From Clostridia bacterium (GTDB lineage Bacteria; Bacillota; Clostridia; Oscillospirales; CAG-272), in NCBI GenBank assembly GCA_017456905.1, contig JAFTIL010000093.1, positions 1 to 64,000 on the forward strand: 64,000 nt of DNA, read 5' to 3'. Below are positions 50,176-58,459 of the stretch, one piece after another (the stretch's first letter is position 1; every line of letters begins with the position of its first letter). Both the position numbers and the translations under genes were made by a program. The notes under the pieces are model-generated. The model had not been told where the DNA came from. It ran no database searches and worked only from the letters and a program-made list of their open reading frames with translations.

Positions 50176-51896
50176 GCTTCCTCACCTCCTTTGAACTGAG
50201 ACATATGGATCTCTCGGTAGGTATCGCAGGTCTCTATCAGCTCGTCATGGGTGCCCAGGCCTACGGCACGTCCGTCCTCCAAGACCACGATGAGGTCGGC
50301 GTGGCGGATGGAGGAGGTGCGCTGGGAGATGATGAAGGTGGTAGGCGCGTGAGATAGAGATTTCAGCGCGGCGCGGAGACGGGCATCGGTGACGAAGTCC
50401 AATGCAGATGCGCTGTCATCGAGAATCAAAATTTCGGGATTGCCCACCAAGGCTCGGGCGATGGTGAGCCGTTGCTTCTGACCGCCCGAGAAATTACGGC
50501 CCTTTTGCTCCACGGGAGCATCCAGTTGCCCCTCCTTACCTCGGACGAAATCGGCGGCTTGCGCCAGCTCCAGGGCTGTCCACAATTCCTTGTCGGTGGC
50601 GTTGGCTTTGCCCCAACAGAGGTTAGAGCGGATGGTGCCGCGGAACAATTCTGCCTTTTGAGGAACCACGCCGACGCGTGCGCGGAGGAGCTCAGGATCA
50701 TAGGCGCGAACGTCGCGTCCATCCACCAATACCCGTCCCTCGGTGGCGTCGTAAAAGCGGGGAATGAGATTGACAAGAGAGGATTTACCCGAGCCTGTAC
50801 CGCCGATGATACCCACGGTCTGCCCGCGGCTGACGGAAAAATCAATGTCGGACAGGGAAGGGCTACTGCCCTTATGATAGGTCAAGGTCACGTTGTCAAA
50901 GACCACGGCGGCATTGGTCCCGGCAGTCTCATTTGACTTGGCGATCTCGGTACCCGCGGGCATATCCAAAACAGCACCGATGCGGTTGCCGCAGGCCACG
51001 GCCTTGGTAACCAGGAAAATGGTGCTGGCCAGCTTCACCAGCTCCACAAGGATCTGACCCATGTAGTTGACAAGCGCCACAAGCTCACCCTGGGTGATGT
51101 CCCCGACGTTGACCTGATACCCGCCCTGTCGGATGAGCAGGATCACTGCCAGGTTGACGATGACGTAGGTTAAGGGATTCATAAGCGAGGACAAAATACC
51201 CGCTTTGTTTTGCAGAGACGTTTGCTCGCGGTTGACCTTGTCGAATTCCCGTATTTCTTCCTCTTCTTTGCAGAAAGCGCGAATGACACGTACGCCTGCT
51301 AAATTCTCGCGGGTCACACCTGTGACGCGATCCAGGCGGGACTGTACCTTTTTGAACAGGGGAATACCGCCCAGCATGACGCCGAAGACCACGGCCGAGA
51401 GCAGGGGAATGGCGGCGGCGAAGATCAAGGCGGATTTGGTGTTGATGGTGAAGGCCATGACCATAGCGCCCAGAACGATGATGGGGGAGCGGAGGAACAG
51501 GCGCAGGGTCATGTTGATGCCCGATTGCACCTGGTTTACGTCGCTGGTGATGCGGGTGATCATGGTGGAGGTGCCCACCTTGTCTGTTTGGGCATAGGTG
51601 AAGGACTGCATATGAGCGAAAAGCTCGTGCCGCAGCTTGGATGCGGTGCCGATGGCTGCCTTGGCGGCAAAATATTGGGCGCACAGGGCGCAGGAAAGGC
51701 CCACCACGGCCAAAAGCACCAGAACGAGGGTCATGCGGATGATGAGTCCGTTATCCCCTCCGCCGATACCCTTGTCGATGATGGTGGCTACCACCAGGGG
51801 GACGAGCAGATCAAAGCAAGCCTCCAGAAGCTTGAACAGCGGTGCTAAGATGCTTTCCTTGGGATAGTGCTTGAAAAAGCGAAAAAATACCTTCAT
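50172..51896 (-). CDS. ABC exporter half-transporter, degenerate-site subunit
   Basis: 574 residues from the ATG at 51896; the earlier open frame lies upstream of the promoter. The ATPase has GGTGSGKSSL, signature FSGGQKQRLT and Walker B ILILDDSASALD, with Asp in place of the catalytic Glu. This pairs with the protein at 48406 as a heterodimeric exporter like BmrCD or TM287/288, in which one ATP site does not hydrolyse. First gene of the two-gene operon. Confidence 0.93.
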   Translation of the reverse strand: MKVFFRFFKHYPKESILAPLFKLLEACFDLLVPLVVATIIDKGIGGGDNGLIIRMTLVLVLLAVVGLSCALCAQYFAAKAAIGTASKLRHELFAHMQSFTYAQTDKVGTSTMITRITSDVNQVQSGINMTLRLFLRSPIIVLGAMVMAFTINTKSALIFAAAIPLLSAVVFGVMLGGIPLFKKVQSRLDRVTGVTRENLAGVRVIRAFCKEEEEIREFDKVNREQTSLQNKAGILSSLMNPLTYVIVNLAVILLIRQGGYQVNVGDITQGELVALVNYMGQILVELVKLASTIFLVTKAVACGNRIGAVLDMPAGTEIAKSNETAGTNAAVVFDNVTLTYHKGSSPSLSDIDFSVSRGQTVGIIGGTGSGKSSLVNLIPRFYDATEGRVLVDGRDVRAYDPELLRARVGVVPQKAELFRGTIRSNLCWGKANATDKELWTALELAQAADFVRGKEGQLDAPVEQKGRNFSGGQKQRLTIARALVGNPEILILDDSASALDFVTDARLRAALKSLSHAPTTFIISQRTSSIRHADLIVVLEDGRAVGLGTHDELIETCDTYREIHMSQFKGGEEA

Positions 51897-51925
51897 AGTT
51901 GACTCCGAAAATGTAATGCCCTTAC

Positions 51926-51954
51926 AGTATACCATATTTTTTCTCGAAATGCAA
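51926..51954 (-). promoter_or_regulatory. promoter of the ABC exporter operon
   Basis: On the minus strand TTGCAT (51954-51949), 17 bp, TATACT (51931-51926). Confidence 0.65.
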
Positions 51955-51988
51955 GAAAAATATGAAAAGACACAAAGTGGAAAAGCAC

Positions 51989-52017
51989 TTGACACTTGGG
52001 GAAAGGAGGTGTATAAT
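51989..52017 (+). promoter_or_regulatory. promoter of the sialate O-acetylesterase-like gene
   Basis: TTGACA (51989-51994), 17 bp, TATAAT (52012-52017). The transcript should begin about where the shared leader element begins. Confidence 0.8.
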
Positions 52018-52154
52018 GATAGCGTGAAAGTTCAATGATCTAAAACCGAAGTTCACTGTTTCACGCACAATTCTCCCTAAAAATGGGGTCCAACCCATTT
52101 TTGCCTAACGGCACGGTCGAATGGCAAAATTTATTTGTACCGCTGTACGGCGGT
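52018..52154 (+). promoter_or_regulatory. shared leader/repeat element, copy 2
   Basis: GATAGCGTGAAAGTTCAATG and TTTCACGC (ending 52066) repeat the copy at 33016 with few changes. A terminator-like hairpin AAAAATGGG/CCCATTTTT (52079-52102) is inserted. AAATTTATTTG (52127-52137) and the last hairpin ACCGCT/GGCGGT (52139-52154) follow in the same order as in copy 1, the last with different sequence but the same pairing. Confidence 0.6.
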
Positions 52155-52190
52155 GGAATGGAAATTATTACGACGGAAAGGATACTTCCT

Positions 52191-53702
52191 ATGGAGCAGA
52201 TAGAAAACGTCAACGCAGCGGAAGCCGCTCCCGCCCTGCCTACCCAAGAAAAAAAGACGGTGGATACCACCGCCGAAAATAATAAAAAATGGACTCTTCC
52301 CGAATTCAAGGTTTCGGGTGTGTTCTCCTCCCACATGGTTTTGCAAAGAGAGAAGCCCATCAAGATCTGGGGCTTTTCCAATACCCCTTACAGCAAGGTC
52401 AGCGGGTGCTTTGACGGAGAGACCGTAGTCACCGAGGTGGGAGAGGATGGCCGTTGGGAATTGAAATTCTCCCCCCGTCCCTACAACCGCGAGGGTCAGC
52501 CCCTGGTCATCGCCGATGACAGAGATCATCAGATGGTCATGGAGGATATTCTCATCGGTGACGTGTGGCTCATTGGCGGTCAGTCCAACGCCGAGCTGAA
52601 TCTTCATCCCTGTATGAGCCTCACCCCCAGCATGGAGTTCTACGAGGACGAGCCCATCCGCCTCTTTGCCCAGACCCAGGCTTTCGTCTATACCAACCAG
52701 GACTACTGCTTGGAGCCCCAGCCCGATATCATCAATCCTGAGTGGTGCTGGAAGCGCCCCACCGAGGAGGCTGCCCGCGCCTTCTCCGCCATGGGCTTTT
52801 ACTTCGCCCGCGAGGTGTCCAAGTACGTGGATGCGCCCTTGGGCATGGTCATGATGGCCGCAGGCGGTGCCTGTATTCGCGAGCTGCTCCCCGAAAATCT
52901 GGCTCACGGAGAAGGATACTTCTTCGGTGCCAACGTCCGTGAGTCGGGCTACTACAACACCCTCATCCACCCCTTCTGCGGTCTGCCCTGCAAGGGTATG
53001 CTCTTCTTCCAGGGCGAGAGCGAGGGTGGAGACCGTACCTTGGCCGAGAAATATACCTACGAGCTGGCACTCCTGGTGGCCGACGAGCGTCAGCGCTTCG
53101 GCTTTGAGTTCCCCTTTTATAACGTCCAGCTATCCAACTACCGTGCCGAAGGTGCCCAGTTCTTCCCTTGGCACGATATCGTCCGCGTCAAGCAGTACGA
53201 AGCCCTTTCGGTGATCCCCAATTCCACCCTTACCGTGGACATGGATCTGGGTTCTCCCGAGGATTGGCCCGACTGGGCGCATTCTCCCCGCAAGTTAGAG
53301 CTGGCCGAGCGGCTGGCCGCCTTGGCTCTGGCGAGAGAATACAATGTGAAAAACGAGCGAGAGGTGTCCTCACCCACCCCTGCCGAGGTGTTCTTGTCAG
53401 CAGATAAGACCAAGATCACGGTGGAGTTTACCAACGTGGGCGCGGGACTTATTGTGTCGGGACAAGCCCCTGTGGAGAGTCTCGGCAAGGAAGTTGAGGG
53501 CTTTTCGGTGGGTGGCTACGACCACCGCACTCCCGCCAAGGCCACCATTACCTCCCGTTGCGCCGTCACCGTGGAGGTGCCTGAGGGTGTGGAGCCCACC
53601 CACGTGAACTACGCCTACTTCCTCACCGTCACCCCCGAAAACGCCAACCTGCGCGGCGGCAATAACCTGCCTGCGCCTGCATTTTCTTTGGCGTTGAAGT
53701 GA
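52191..53702 (+). CDS. sialate O-acetylesterase-like SGNH esterase
   Basis: 503 residues, start at 52191 behind GGAAAGGA. Longer starts (52083, 52158) fall in the leader and lack an SD. No signal peptide is obvious. A beta-domain (about 45-120; VFSSHMVLQREKPIKIWG) precedes the esterase: IGGQSNAEL with Ser132, MLFFQGESEG and PDWAHSPRK in the C-terminal half. GQSN is usually followed by Met; here it is Ala. These enzymes remove acetyl groups from sialic acids or other sugars. Single-gene transcript. Confidence 0.88.
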   Translation: MEQIENVNAAEAAPALPTQEKKTVDTTAENNKKWTLPEFKVSGVFSSHMVLQREKPIKIWGFSNTPYSKVSGCFDGETVVTEVGEDGRWELKFSPRPYNREGQPLVIADDRDHQMVMEDILIGDVWLIGGQSNAELNLHPCMSLTPSMEFYEDEPIRLFAQTQAFVYTNQDYCLEPQPDIINPEWCWKRPTEEAARAFSAMGFYFAREVSKYVDAPLGMVMMAAGGACIRELLPENLAHGEGYFFGANVRESGYYNTLIHPFCGLPCKGMLFFQGESEGGDRTLAEKYTYELALLVADERQRFGFEFPFYNVQLSNYRAEGAQFFPWHDIVRVKQYEALSVIPNSTLTVDMDLGSPEDWPDWAHSPRKLELAERLAALALAREYNVKNEREVSSPTPAEVFLSADKTKITVEFTNVGAGLIVSGQAPVESLGKEVEGFSVGGYDHRTPAKATITSRCAVTVEVPEGVEPTHVNYAYFLTVTPENANLRGGNNLPAPAFSLALK

Positions 53703-53710
53703 TATTTTTT

Positions 53711-53741
53711 AGCCCGCAGAGCCGATCAGTTTCTGCGGGCT
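53711..53741 (+). terminator. intrinsic terminator
   Basis: AGCCCGCAGA pairs with TCTGCGGGCT, followed by TTTCTG. Confidence 0.88.
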
Positions 53742-53746
53742 TTTCT

Positions 53747-53792
53747 GAAGTTTTTGAAGGGGTGTGAGGGAACTTTTTTTAAAAGTTCCCCC
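53747..53792 (+). repeat. palindromic intergenic repeat, family B copy 3
   Basis: AAGTTTTTGAAGGGGTGTGA and then GGGAACTTTTTTTAAAAGTTCCC. Same order of parts as the 5477 copy read on its minus strand. Lies between convergent genes and may help end transcription. Confidence 0.75.
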
Positions 53793-53802
53793 GCATACGT
53801 AT

Positions 53803-54360
53803 TTATAAGAATAGCGGCCGTAGCTGTCTTCCCTCCAGCGCCGCCGCCAGAGATGCCTCCACCAAGCTGAAATCCGCCACCAGGGAATGGGGCTTGGAGA
53901 CGGGATCGTCCTGCTTCATAGGGACAAAATACACTTGCTTGCGGTTGAGCAGGGTGGCGATATTTCCAAGATTGGCCGACATGGCATCGTTGCTGGCCAG
54001 GGCGATGAGCAAAGGACGGTCGGAGCGCAGATGTGCCTTGGCCGCCATGCACACCGCCGTGTCGGTGATGCCCCGTGCCATCTTGGCCAGGGTGTTGCCC
54101 GTGCAGGGGCAGATGACAAGAGCCTCCAAGGGTCTGGCAGGCCCCAAAGGCTCGGCCGCATCCACCGTGTGGATGACTTCACGGCCGCAGAGGGTTTCAG
54201 CCTTGAGGATATGATCCTTGGCTGACCCGAAACGGGTGTCGGTCTCATAGGTGATGGGGCTCATGATGGGGAGCATCTCGTAGGTCTTGCAGAGGGCGGT
54301 AAGGATCTCCAAGGACTTTCCCATGGTGCAAAAGGAGCCGCACATGGCATAGCCGATCAT
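53803..54360 (-). CDS. dpaB: dipicolinate synthase subunit B (SpoVFB)
   Basis: 185 residues from the ATG at 54360. Flavoprotein-like fold: MIGYAMCGSFCTMGKSLE at the start and VICPCTGNTLAKMARGITD in the middle. With DpaA it makes dipicolinic acid, which fills the spore core with calcium. The 4-base overlap with dpaA shows translational coupling. Presence of this pair indicates true endospore formation. Confidence 0.95.
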   Translation of the reverse strand: MIGYAMCGSFCTMGKSLEILTALCKTYEMLPIMSPITYETDTRFGSAKDHILKAETLCGREVIHTVDAAEPLGPARPLEALVICPCTGNTLAKMARGITDTAVCMAAKAHLRSDRPLLIALASNDAMSANLGNIATLLNRKQVYFVPMKQDDPVSKPHSLVADFSLVEASLAAALEGRQLRPLFL

Positions 54361-55352
54361 AGCTTCACCTCCTCTCTCAAAGCTGAAATGATGAGGTCGG
54401 CAATGGCATATCCCGCGTCGATGGGGGCGTATCGTCCGGGCAGGGCAGGGGCGCGTATCACCTGAAGACCGCACCGCCGTGTGGCTTCTGTTACCCCTTC
54501 GGGATCCAGACCGCCGGGCGAAGAGGCCAGCTCTATGATCTTGGTACGGCAGGGGAGGGTGGTCAGCACCTCGCGGCTCATGATCACGGAGGGAACCGTG
54601 TTGAAGATCACCTCAAATCCCTCGGTGAGACGGTGTGCTTCTGAAATGGCATGAACGAGACAGCCGTCTGCCTCTGCCTCGGCCAGACTTTCGCGTCTGC
54701 GGGCAAAGACGGTCACGTCTGCTCCCACAGCCAAAAGTAAACGGGCCAAAAGCTTTCCGATACGCCCGTAGCCCAGTACCGCCATAGGGGCGTTCAGGAG
54801 AGACGTGTCGGTCAATTCCATGGCCGTCATAAGAGCCCCTTCGGCGGTGAGCCGCGCATTTTTGATCAGAAAGGCCTCGCTGTCCTCGTATTCGGTAACG
54901 AGGCAAGCCTCCCTTTTGAGCTCTTCTACCCATGAGACAGGCATCCGTCCCCCGAAAAGACGGACTGCAGGATGCTTTTTTACGTATGCGCCGATCTCTG
55001 CAAGAGCTATGCTATGTTGGGTATCCAAGGGGCAGAAGACGGTTTTTCCGTCCTTGGAGGCCGGATAGGGAAGGATGATGCCCAAACAGCCCTCCAGCAA
55101 ACGATCCGTACGGTGATAGATCCTCACTTTATGAGGCAGGGACTGAGATGCTTTGGGGGTGAGTCCGCCGTCCTCTGCCTCCCCCAGTCCCATGATCCGA
55201 ACCTCATATCCCGCTTCGATCAGAGCCTCCGCCGCGGCAAGCTGGCGGGCGTCTCCTCCTACCAGGGCGAGAACGGCGGGACGGTCCTTCCTATGATGAT
55301 ATTGTCCTTCGGGGACGGGGGTATCCTCAAGGACGCAAGTTGTATCGCACAT
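54357..55352 (-). CDS. dpaA: dipicolinate synthase subunit A (SpoVFA)
   Basis: 331 residues. NAD-binding Rossmann parts: ALVGGDARQLAAAEAL at the start and NAPMAVLGYGRIGKLLARLL in the C-terminal half, as in the family. SD GGGAGG 8 bases before the ATG. The N-terminal ~25 residues are polar and are not part of the family core. The sequence upstream matches the sigma-K consensus (55401-55428). Confidence 0.95.
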   Translation of the reverse strand: MCDTTCVLEDTPVPEGQYHHRKDRPAVLALVGGDARQLAAAEALIEAGYEVRIMGLGEAEDGGLTPKASQSLPHKVRIYHRTDRLLEGCLGIILPYPASKDGKTVFCPLDTQHSIALAEIGAYVKKHPAVRLFGGRMPVSWVEELKREACLVTEYEDSEAFLIKNARLTAEGALMTAMELTDTSLLNAPMAVLGYGRIGKLLARLLLAVGADVTVFARRRESLAEAEADGCLVHAISEAHRLTEGFEVIFNTVPSVIMSREVLTTLPCRTKIIELASSPGGLDPEGVTEATRRCGLQVIRAPALPGRYAPIDAGYAIADLIISALREEVKL

Positions 55353-55400
55353 AAATATTACCTCCCTTCAAGGGGCTTTTATCAACACGCCCCCATACCA

Positions 55401-55428
55401 TAGAGTATGCGTGACAAGGAGGTTGAGT
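55401..55428 (-). promoter_or_regulatory. candidate sigma-K promoter of dpaAB
   Basis: On the minus strand AC (55428-55427), 17 bases, CATACTCTA (55409-55401). This equals the Bacillus sigma-K pattern AC-N17-CATA-N3-TA. It lies about 50 bases before the start. In B. subtilis spoVF is sigma-K dependent. Confidence 0.6.
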
Positions 55429-55450
55429 GCGGAGTTTGTCGAAATAAAAG

Positions 55451-55481
55451 GGAGCCAACCAGCTTGTGCGGGTTGGCTTCC
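55451..55481 (-). terminator. intrinsic terminator of comEC
   Basis: AGCCAACC pairs with GGTTGGCT; on the minus strand CCCTTTTATTT follows. Confidence 0.75.
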
Positions 55482-55486
55482 TGGAT

Positions 55487-57790
55487 CTATTCGCGGGTCA
55501 GTCTGACCGAGAAACGGCCTTGTCCCACCGTGACGAGCATATCCTCCCGAGGATAATGCTCGGGAGAAAGATACGCCGCCACAGACTTGCTTGCCACGTA
55601 AAGGGATTTGGTATTCGGCCCGAAGGTGCAGGCCATGGCTTCCTTGATGACGGGGCCCTTGTTGCTGAGGATCACGGTGTCGCTTTCGGCCATAGCAACG
55701 AGAGCTGGCAAAGCCAGATCGCTCTCCAATATGCTTCGCCCACACAGTACCATCTGCTCGCAGGGCGTTTCCAACGTCAAGAGCAGCACGGGCTGGACAG
55801 AACGTTTGATTTGCGTGCGTTCTACTGTCAGTATGGCGTCCCCGAACAAAGTCAGCTCATCACCATGCCGATAGATGACAGCAGGCGTGTCTGTCAGCGC
55901 GGCAACCTCAAGACAAGAAAGCATGAGGAAATAGTCCTCCTCACTCGTTGGCTCGGGCAACCACAGCGCGCGGACAGTTTCCCGTCTGAACAATTGCAGG
56001 AGAGCGCCCGAGGTACGGCTGTGGTAGTCTGTCAGGATCACGGCGGAAAGCTCGGTGGCGCCTTGCTCCGAGGCCTCGTTGGCGGCGGTCAGAAAGGAGC
56101 GGCGGCTTCCGTTGGACAATTCACAGATCACCGCCTCCTGTCCTCGAGTCATGACCAGCATCTCCGAGGTAGTGGAGGGCACGAGATAGGAGACCTGTAC
56201 CTTGTCGGATAAGGATGCCGTCTGTATGCCCAGGAGCAGAGCAATGACAAGCCAGCCTGCTGCCATGGGCAGGAGGACCATACCCTTCTTGCGCAGGGAC
56301 AGGCCAAGAAAGAGCAGAGTCAAAAGCACCATGCAAGCGGCGATATAGGGAACAGCGGGATGCGTCAAGGAGATCACCACCCGGGAAGGGTCAGCACAGA
56401 CTTCGCAGAGACGAGCCATGAGCGCAGAAACACCTTGAGTTATCGAAACGATAATCCCGCCTACGGGGGTGGCGGCGGTGAGCATAGAAAGAGGGGTCAG
56501 CAAGAGCAAAGCCCCTGTCAGCGGTGTCAGAAGCAGGGTCATTGGCGCGGATAAAAGACTTATTTCACCCATGACGGGTGCCGTGATCCACAGAGAAAAA
56601 GTCATGGCCGCAAGGCCCGCGCAGAGGCCGCCCAAGGTCTTTCGAATATGCGCTTTGATCACGGACTTGTCCTTGGTTGTAGGGGTGTTCAACAGAGGCT
56701 GGATGGACAAAAGCCCGAAGGTGGCAGAGAAGGACATCCAGAAGCCCACGTCAGCCACAGTCACGGGGGAGACCAAAAGAATGACCATGCCTGCCACTCC
56801 GAGGGAGGTAAGGGGATCTGCTCCCGCAAAGCAGAGGCTTGCAAGATAGGTCATACCCAGCATAACGACTGCACGGGTCGCCGAGGGAGGGAAGCCCAGA
56901 TATACGAGATAGCCCAAAGAGAGGAGTCCCAAAATGACGGCGCGACCGCGGGGTGGAATCCGACACAGCTTGAGAATCAGAGCGAGGAGACCAAAGAGTA
57001 AAGTCATGTGGAGTCCGCTGATGGCCAGAATATGAGATACGCCCGTGCGGGCGAAATCCCGCCGGGTTTCCGATGACAAATGATCTCGCTCGCCCAACAG
57101 GAGAGCCGAGGGTAGTCCTGCGGCATTGTCGCCTAAAAGACGCTCCAAATCCAAAGATAAGGCGTAACGGTGGGAAGCCAACTTCAGAAGCAGGCTGTCG
57201 GGGGTTTCGTCCACGATCTCATAATCAGTCTCCTCGTAGGAGAGAAAGCCTCCGAAAATGCCCTCACCCATGAGATGATATTCCTCGTAGATATCTCCTG
57301 CCGCCTCGGTCAGCGGAGTGGCTTCGGCTGTCAAAATGATGCTGTGACCGGGACGGAGATCGGCGGTAAAATAACAGGTCAGAAAAGCGTTGTATTTTAC
57401 TTTTTCACCGTTGATAGACGTGACGTTCAGCACAAAACTGCTCATGTTACTGCCCGAACCCTTGCGCTCTGTCACGGTGGCCTCCACGGTGCAGGCAGCG
57501 CCCTCGTATGGCTGTACGCGGGCTTCGGCCCTGTCAATGGCCCAAAGAGATTGAAGCAGAGCCAGCGTTGCCACCGCCGTTAGACACAGCATGAAGATCA
57601 GCTTTCGCGGGACTGGATTTCGCCGCTGTTTGAATCGGATCAAGAGGAGGATCGACAGTAAGATCATGGCCGACAGACAAAGGGCCGCCAAAATACACTT
57701 GGCTTTTGGCACGAGGAAAAATCCCGTGAGTGCCGCGCCCATAAAAACACTTGTCGCCATAAACAGAGGACGGTTTCTCCAAAGCCGCAA
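55487..57790 (-). CDS. comEC: ComEC/Rec2-family DNA uptake channel with degenerate nuclease-like domain
   Basis: 767 residues from the TTG at 57790, 6 bases after AAGGGAGGG. A longer frame to 57919 also begins with TTG but has no SD. Order: membrane segments at the N-terminus, an OB-like region (about 85-190), and the Competence domain (SHILAISGLHMTLLFGLLAL onward, with about eight helices). The last ~230 residues should be a metallo-beta-lactamase domain, but the metal site reads LTDYHSRTSG where HxHxDH is expected. DNA uptake may be independent of that domain or the protein may serve another role. Confidence 0.88.
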   Translation of the reverse strand: MRLWRNRPLFMATSVFMGAALTGFFLVPKAKCILAALCLSAMILLSILLLIRFKQRRNPVPRKLIFMLCLTAVATLALLQSLWAIDRAEARVQPYEGAACTVEATVTERKGSGSNMSSFVLNVTSINGEKVKYNAFLTCYFTADLRPGHSIILTAEATPLTEAAGDIYEEYHLMGEGIFGGFLSYEETDYEIVDETPDSLLLKLASHRYALSLDLERLLGDNAAGLPSALLLGERDHLSSETRRDFARTGVSHILAISGLHMTLLFGLLALILKLCRIPPRGRAVILGLLSLGYLVYLGFPPSATRAVVMLGMTYLASLCFAGADPLTSLGVAGMVILLVSPVTVADVGFWMSFSATFGLLSIQPLLNTPTTKDKSVIKAHIRKTLGGLCAGLAAMTFSLWITAPVMGEISLLSAPMTLLLTPLTGALLLLTPLSMLTAATPVGGIIVSITQGVSALMARLCEVCADPSRVVISLTHPAVPYIAACMVLLTLLFLGLSLRKKGMVLLPMAAGWLVIALLLGIQTASLSDKVQVSYLVPSTTSEMLVMTRGQEAVICELSNGSRRSFLTAANEASEQGATELSAVILTDYHSRTSGALLQLFRRETVRALWLPEPTSEEDYFLMLSCLEVAALTDTPAVIYRHGDELTLFGDAILTVERTQIKRSVQPVLLLTLETPCEQMVLCGRSILESDLALPALVAMAESDTVILSNKGPVIKEAMACTFGPNTKSLYVASKSVAAYLSPEHYPREDMLVTVGQGRFSVRLTRE

Positions 57791-57814
57791 GTGACTCCCT
57801 CCCTTCGCTGTTGC

Positions 57815-57832
57815 GGTCACCTCTGAAAAATC
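57815..57832. repeat. 18-bp repeat GGTCACCTCTGAAAAATC, copy 1
   Basis: The same 18 bases occur at 58377-58394 on the same strand. Here it is upstream of comEC (minus strand). Confidence 0.7.
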
Positions 57833-57939
57833 TCTTGGCAGCGAAGCCGAAGGCGGTTCAGAGGTTTCTACTTGTTGTTGCTTAACAACTATTTTACAAA
57901 ATTTGACGGCGGTTGTCAATAAAAAAAGAAAAATTTATC

Positions 57940-57968
57940 TTGACAAACCTTGAAAAGTGGGTTATAAT
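57940..57968 (+). promoter_or_regulatory. promoter of the acyl carrier protein gene
   Basis: TTGACA (57940-57945), 17 bp, TATAAT (57963-57968); full consensus. Confidence 0.88.
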
Positions 57969-58035
57969 ACAAAGGCTATTACATCACAAGGTACGCTTGC
58001 GTAAGCCGCTCCTTGTTAAAGATTGGAGTTTACTT

Positions 58036-58257
58036 ATGTTTGAGACTGTAAAGAAGATTCTTGTGGACGAGCTTCAGATCGATCCTTCTACCGTTACCCT
58101 CGAGGCAGAGCTTTCCGCAGACCTCGGCATCAATTCCATTGAGCTTGCTAACCTGGTGATGCTGTGCGAGGATAAGTTTGATCTCACCATTGACGACGAG
58201 GACATTCACCGTTTCCTGACCGTGGGCGACGTGGTAGAGTTTTTGGAGTCTCGCTGA
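58036..58257 (+). CDS. acpP: acyl carrier protein
   Basis: 73 residues, acidic. The start at 58036 is the last in-frame ATG; earlier codons lie across the promoter. The phosphopantetheine serine is Ser34 in LGINSIELANLVM (Asn instead of the usual Asp before Ser). DELQIDPSTVTLEAELSADL and LTVGDVVEFLES are typical of fatty-acid ACP. Its own consensus promoter and a strong terminator fit high constant expression. No fatty-acid genes are adjacent. The symbol is by similarity; the Asn before Ser and lack of fab neighbours leave a small doubt about its pathway. Confidence 0.88.
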   Translation: MFETVKKILVDELQIDPSTVTLEAELSADLGINSIELANLVMLCEDKFDLTIDDEDIHRFLTVGDVVEFLESR

Positions 58258-58290
58258 TCCCTATCCCCCGGTATCTTGGGTATCTGAATG

Positions 58291-58331
58291 AAAAAAACAG
58301 GCATCGTGTGCATCGCGGTGCCTGTTTTTTT
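58291..58331 (+). terminator. intrinsic terminator of acpP
   Basis: AAAACAGGCA pairs with TGCCTGTTTT with extra inner pairing; a run of seven T follows. Confidence 0.92.
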
Positions 58332-58376
58332 GCATACTTTGGGGAAATGCCGCATAAATTGGTGCGGGTCACCTCT

Positions 58377-58394
58377 GAAAAATCAAAGTACCTC
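58377..58394. repeat. 18-bp repeat GGTCACCTCTGAAAAATC, copy 2
   Basis: Identical to 57815-57832; here it lies about 65 bases before the spoIIGA start. Confidence 0.7.
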
Positions 58395-58400
58395 CACCGA

Positions 58401-58433
58401 CCGACAAACAACGCACGGGTGCCGAGGTATAAT
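58401..58433 (+). promoter_or_regulatory. candidate spoIIG promoter
   Basis: TATAAT (58428-58433) has no -35 box at 17 bp. CCGACA (58401-58406) lies 21 bp upstream, and its complement reads TTTGTCGG, similar to the Spo0A box TGTCGAA. The B. subtilis spoIIG promoter likewise has a wide spacer (22 bp) and Spo0A boxes. Confidence 0.45.
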
Positions 58434-58459
58434 AGAGGCAGCTTGATCGGGAGGTGCGC

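Noticed and set aside
51940..52020. The ABC and esterase promoters as one palindromic operator region
   Set aside because: The two promoters are each standard and about 40 bp apart, but I found no symmetric site between them.
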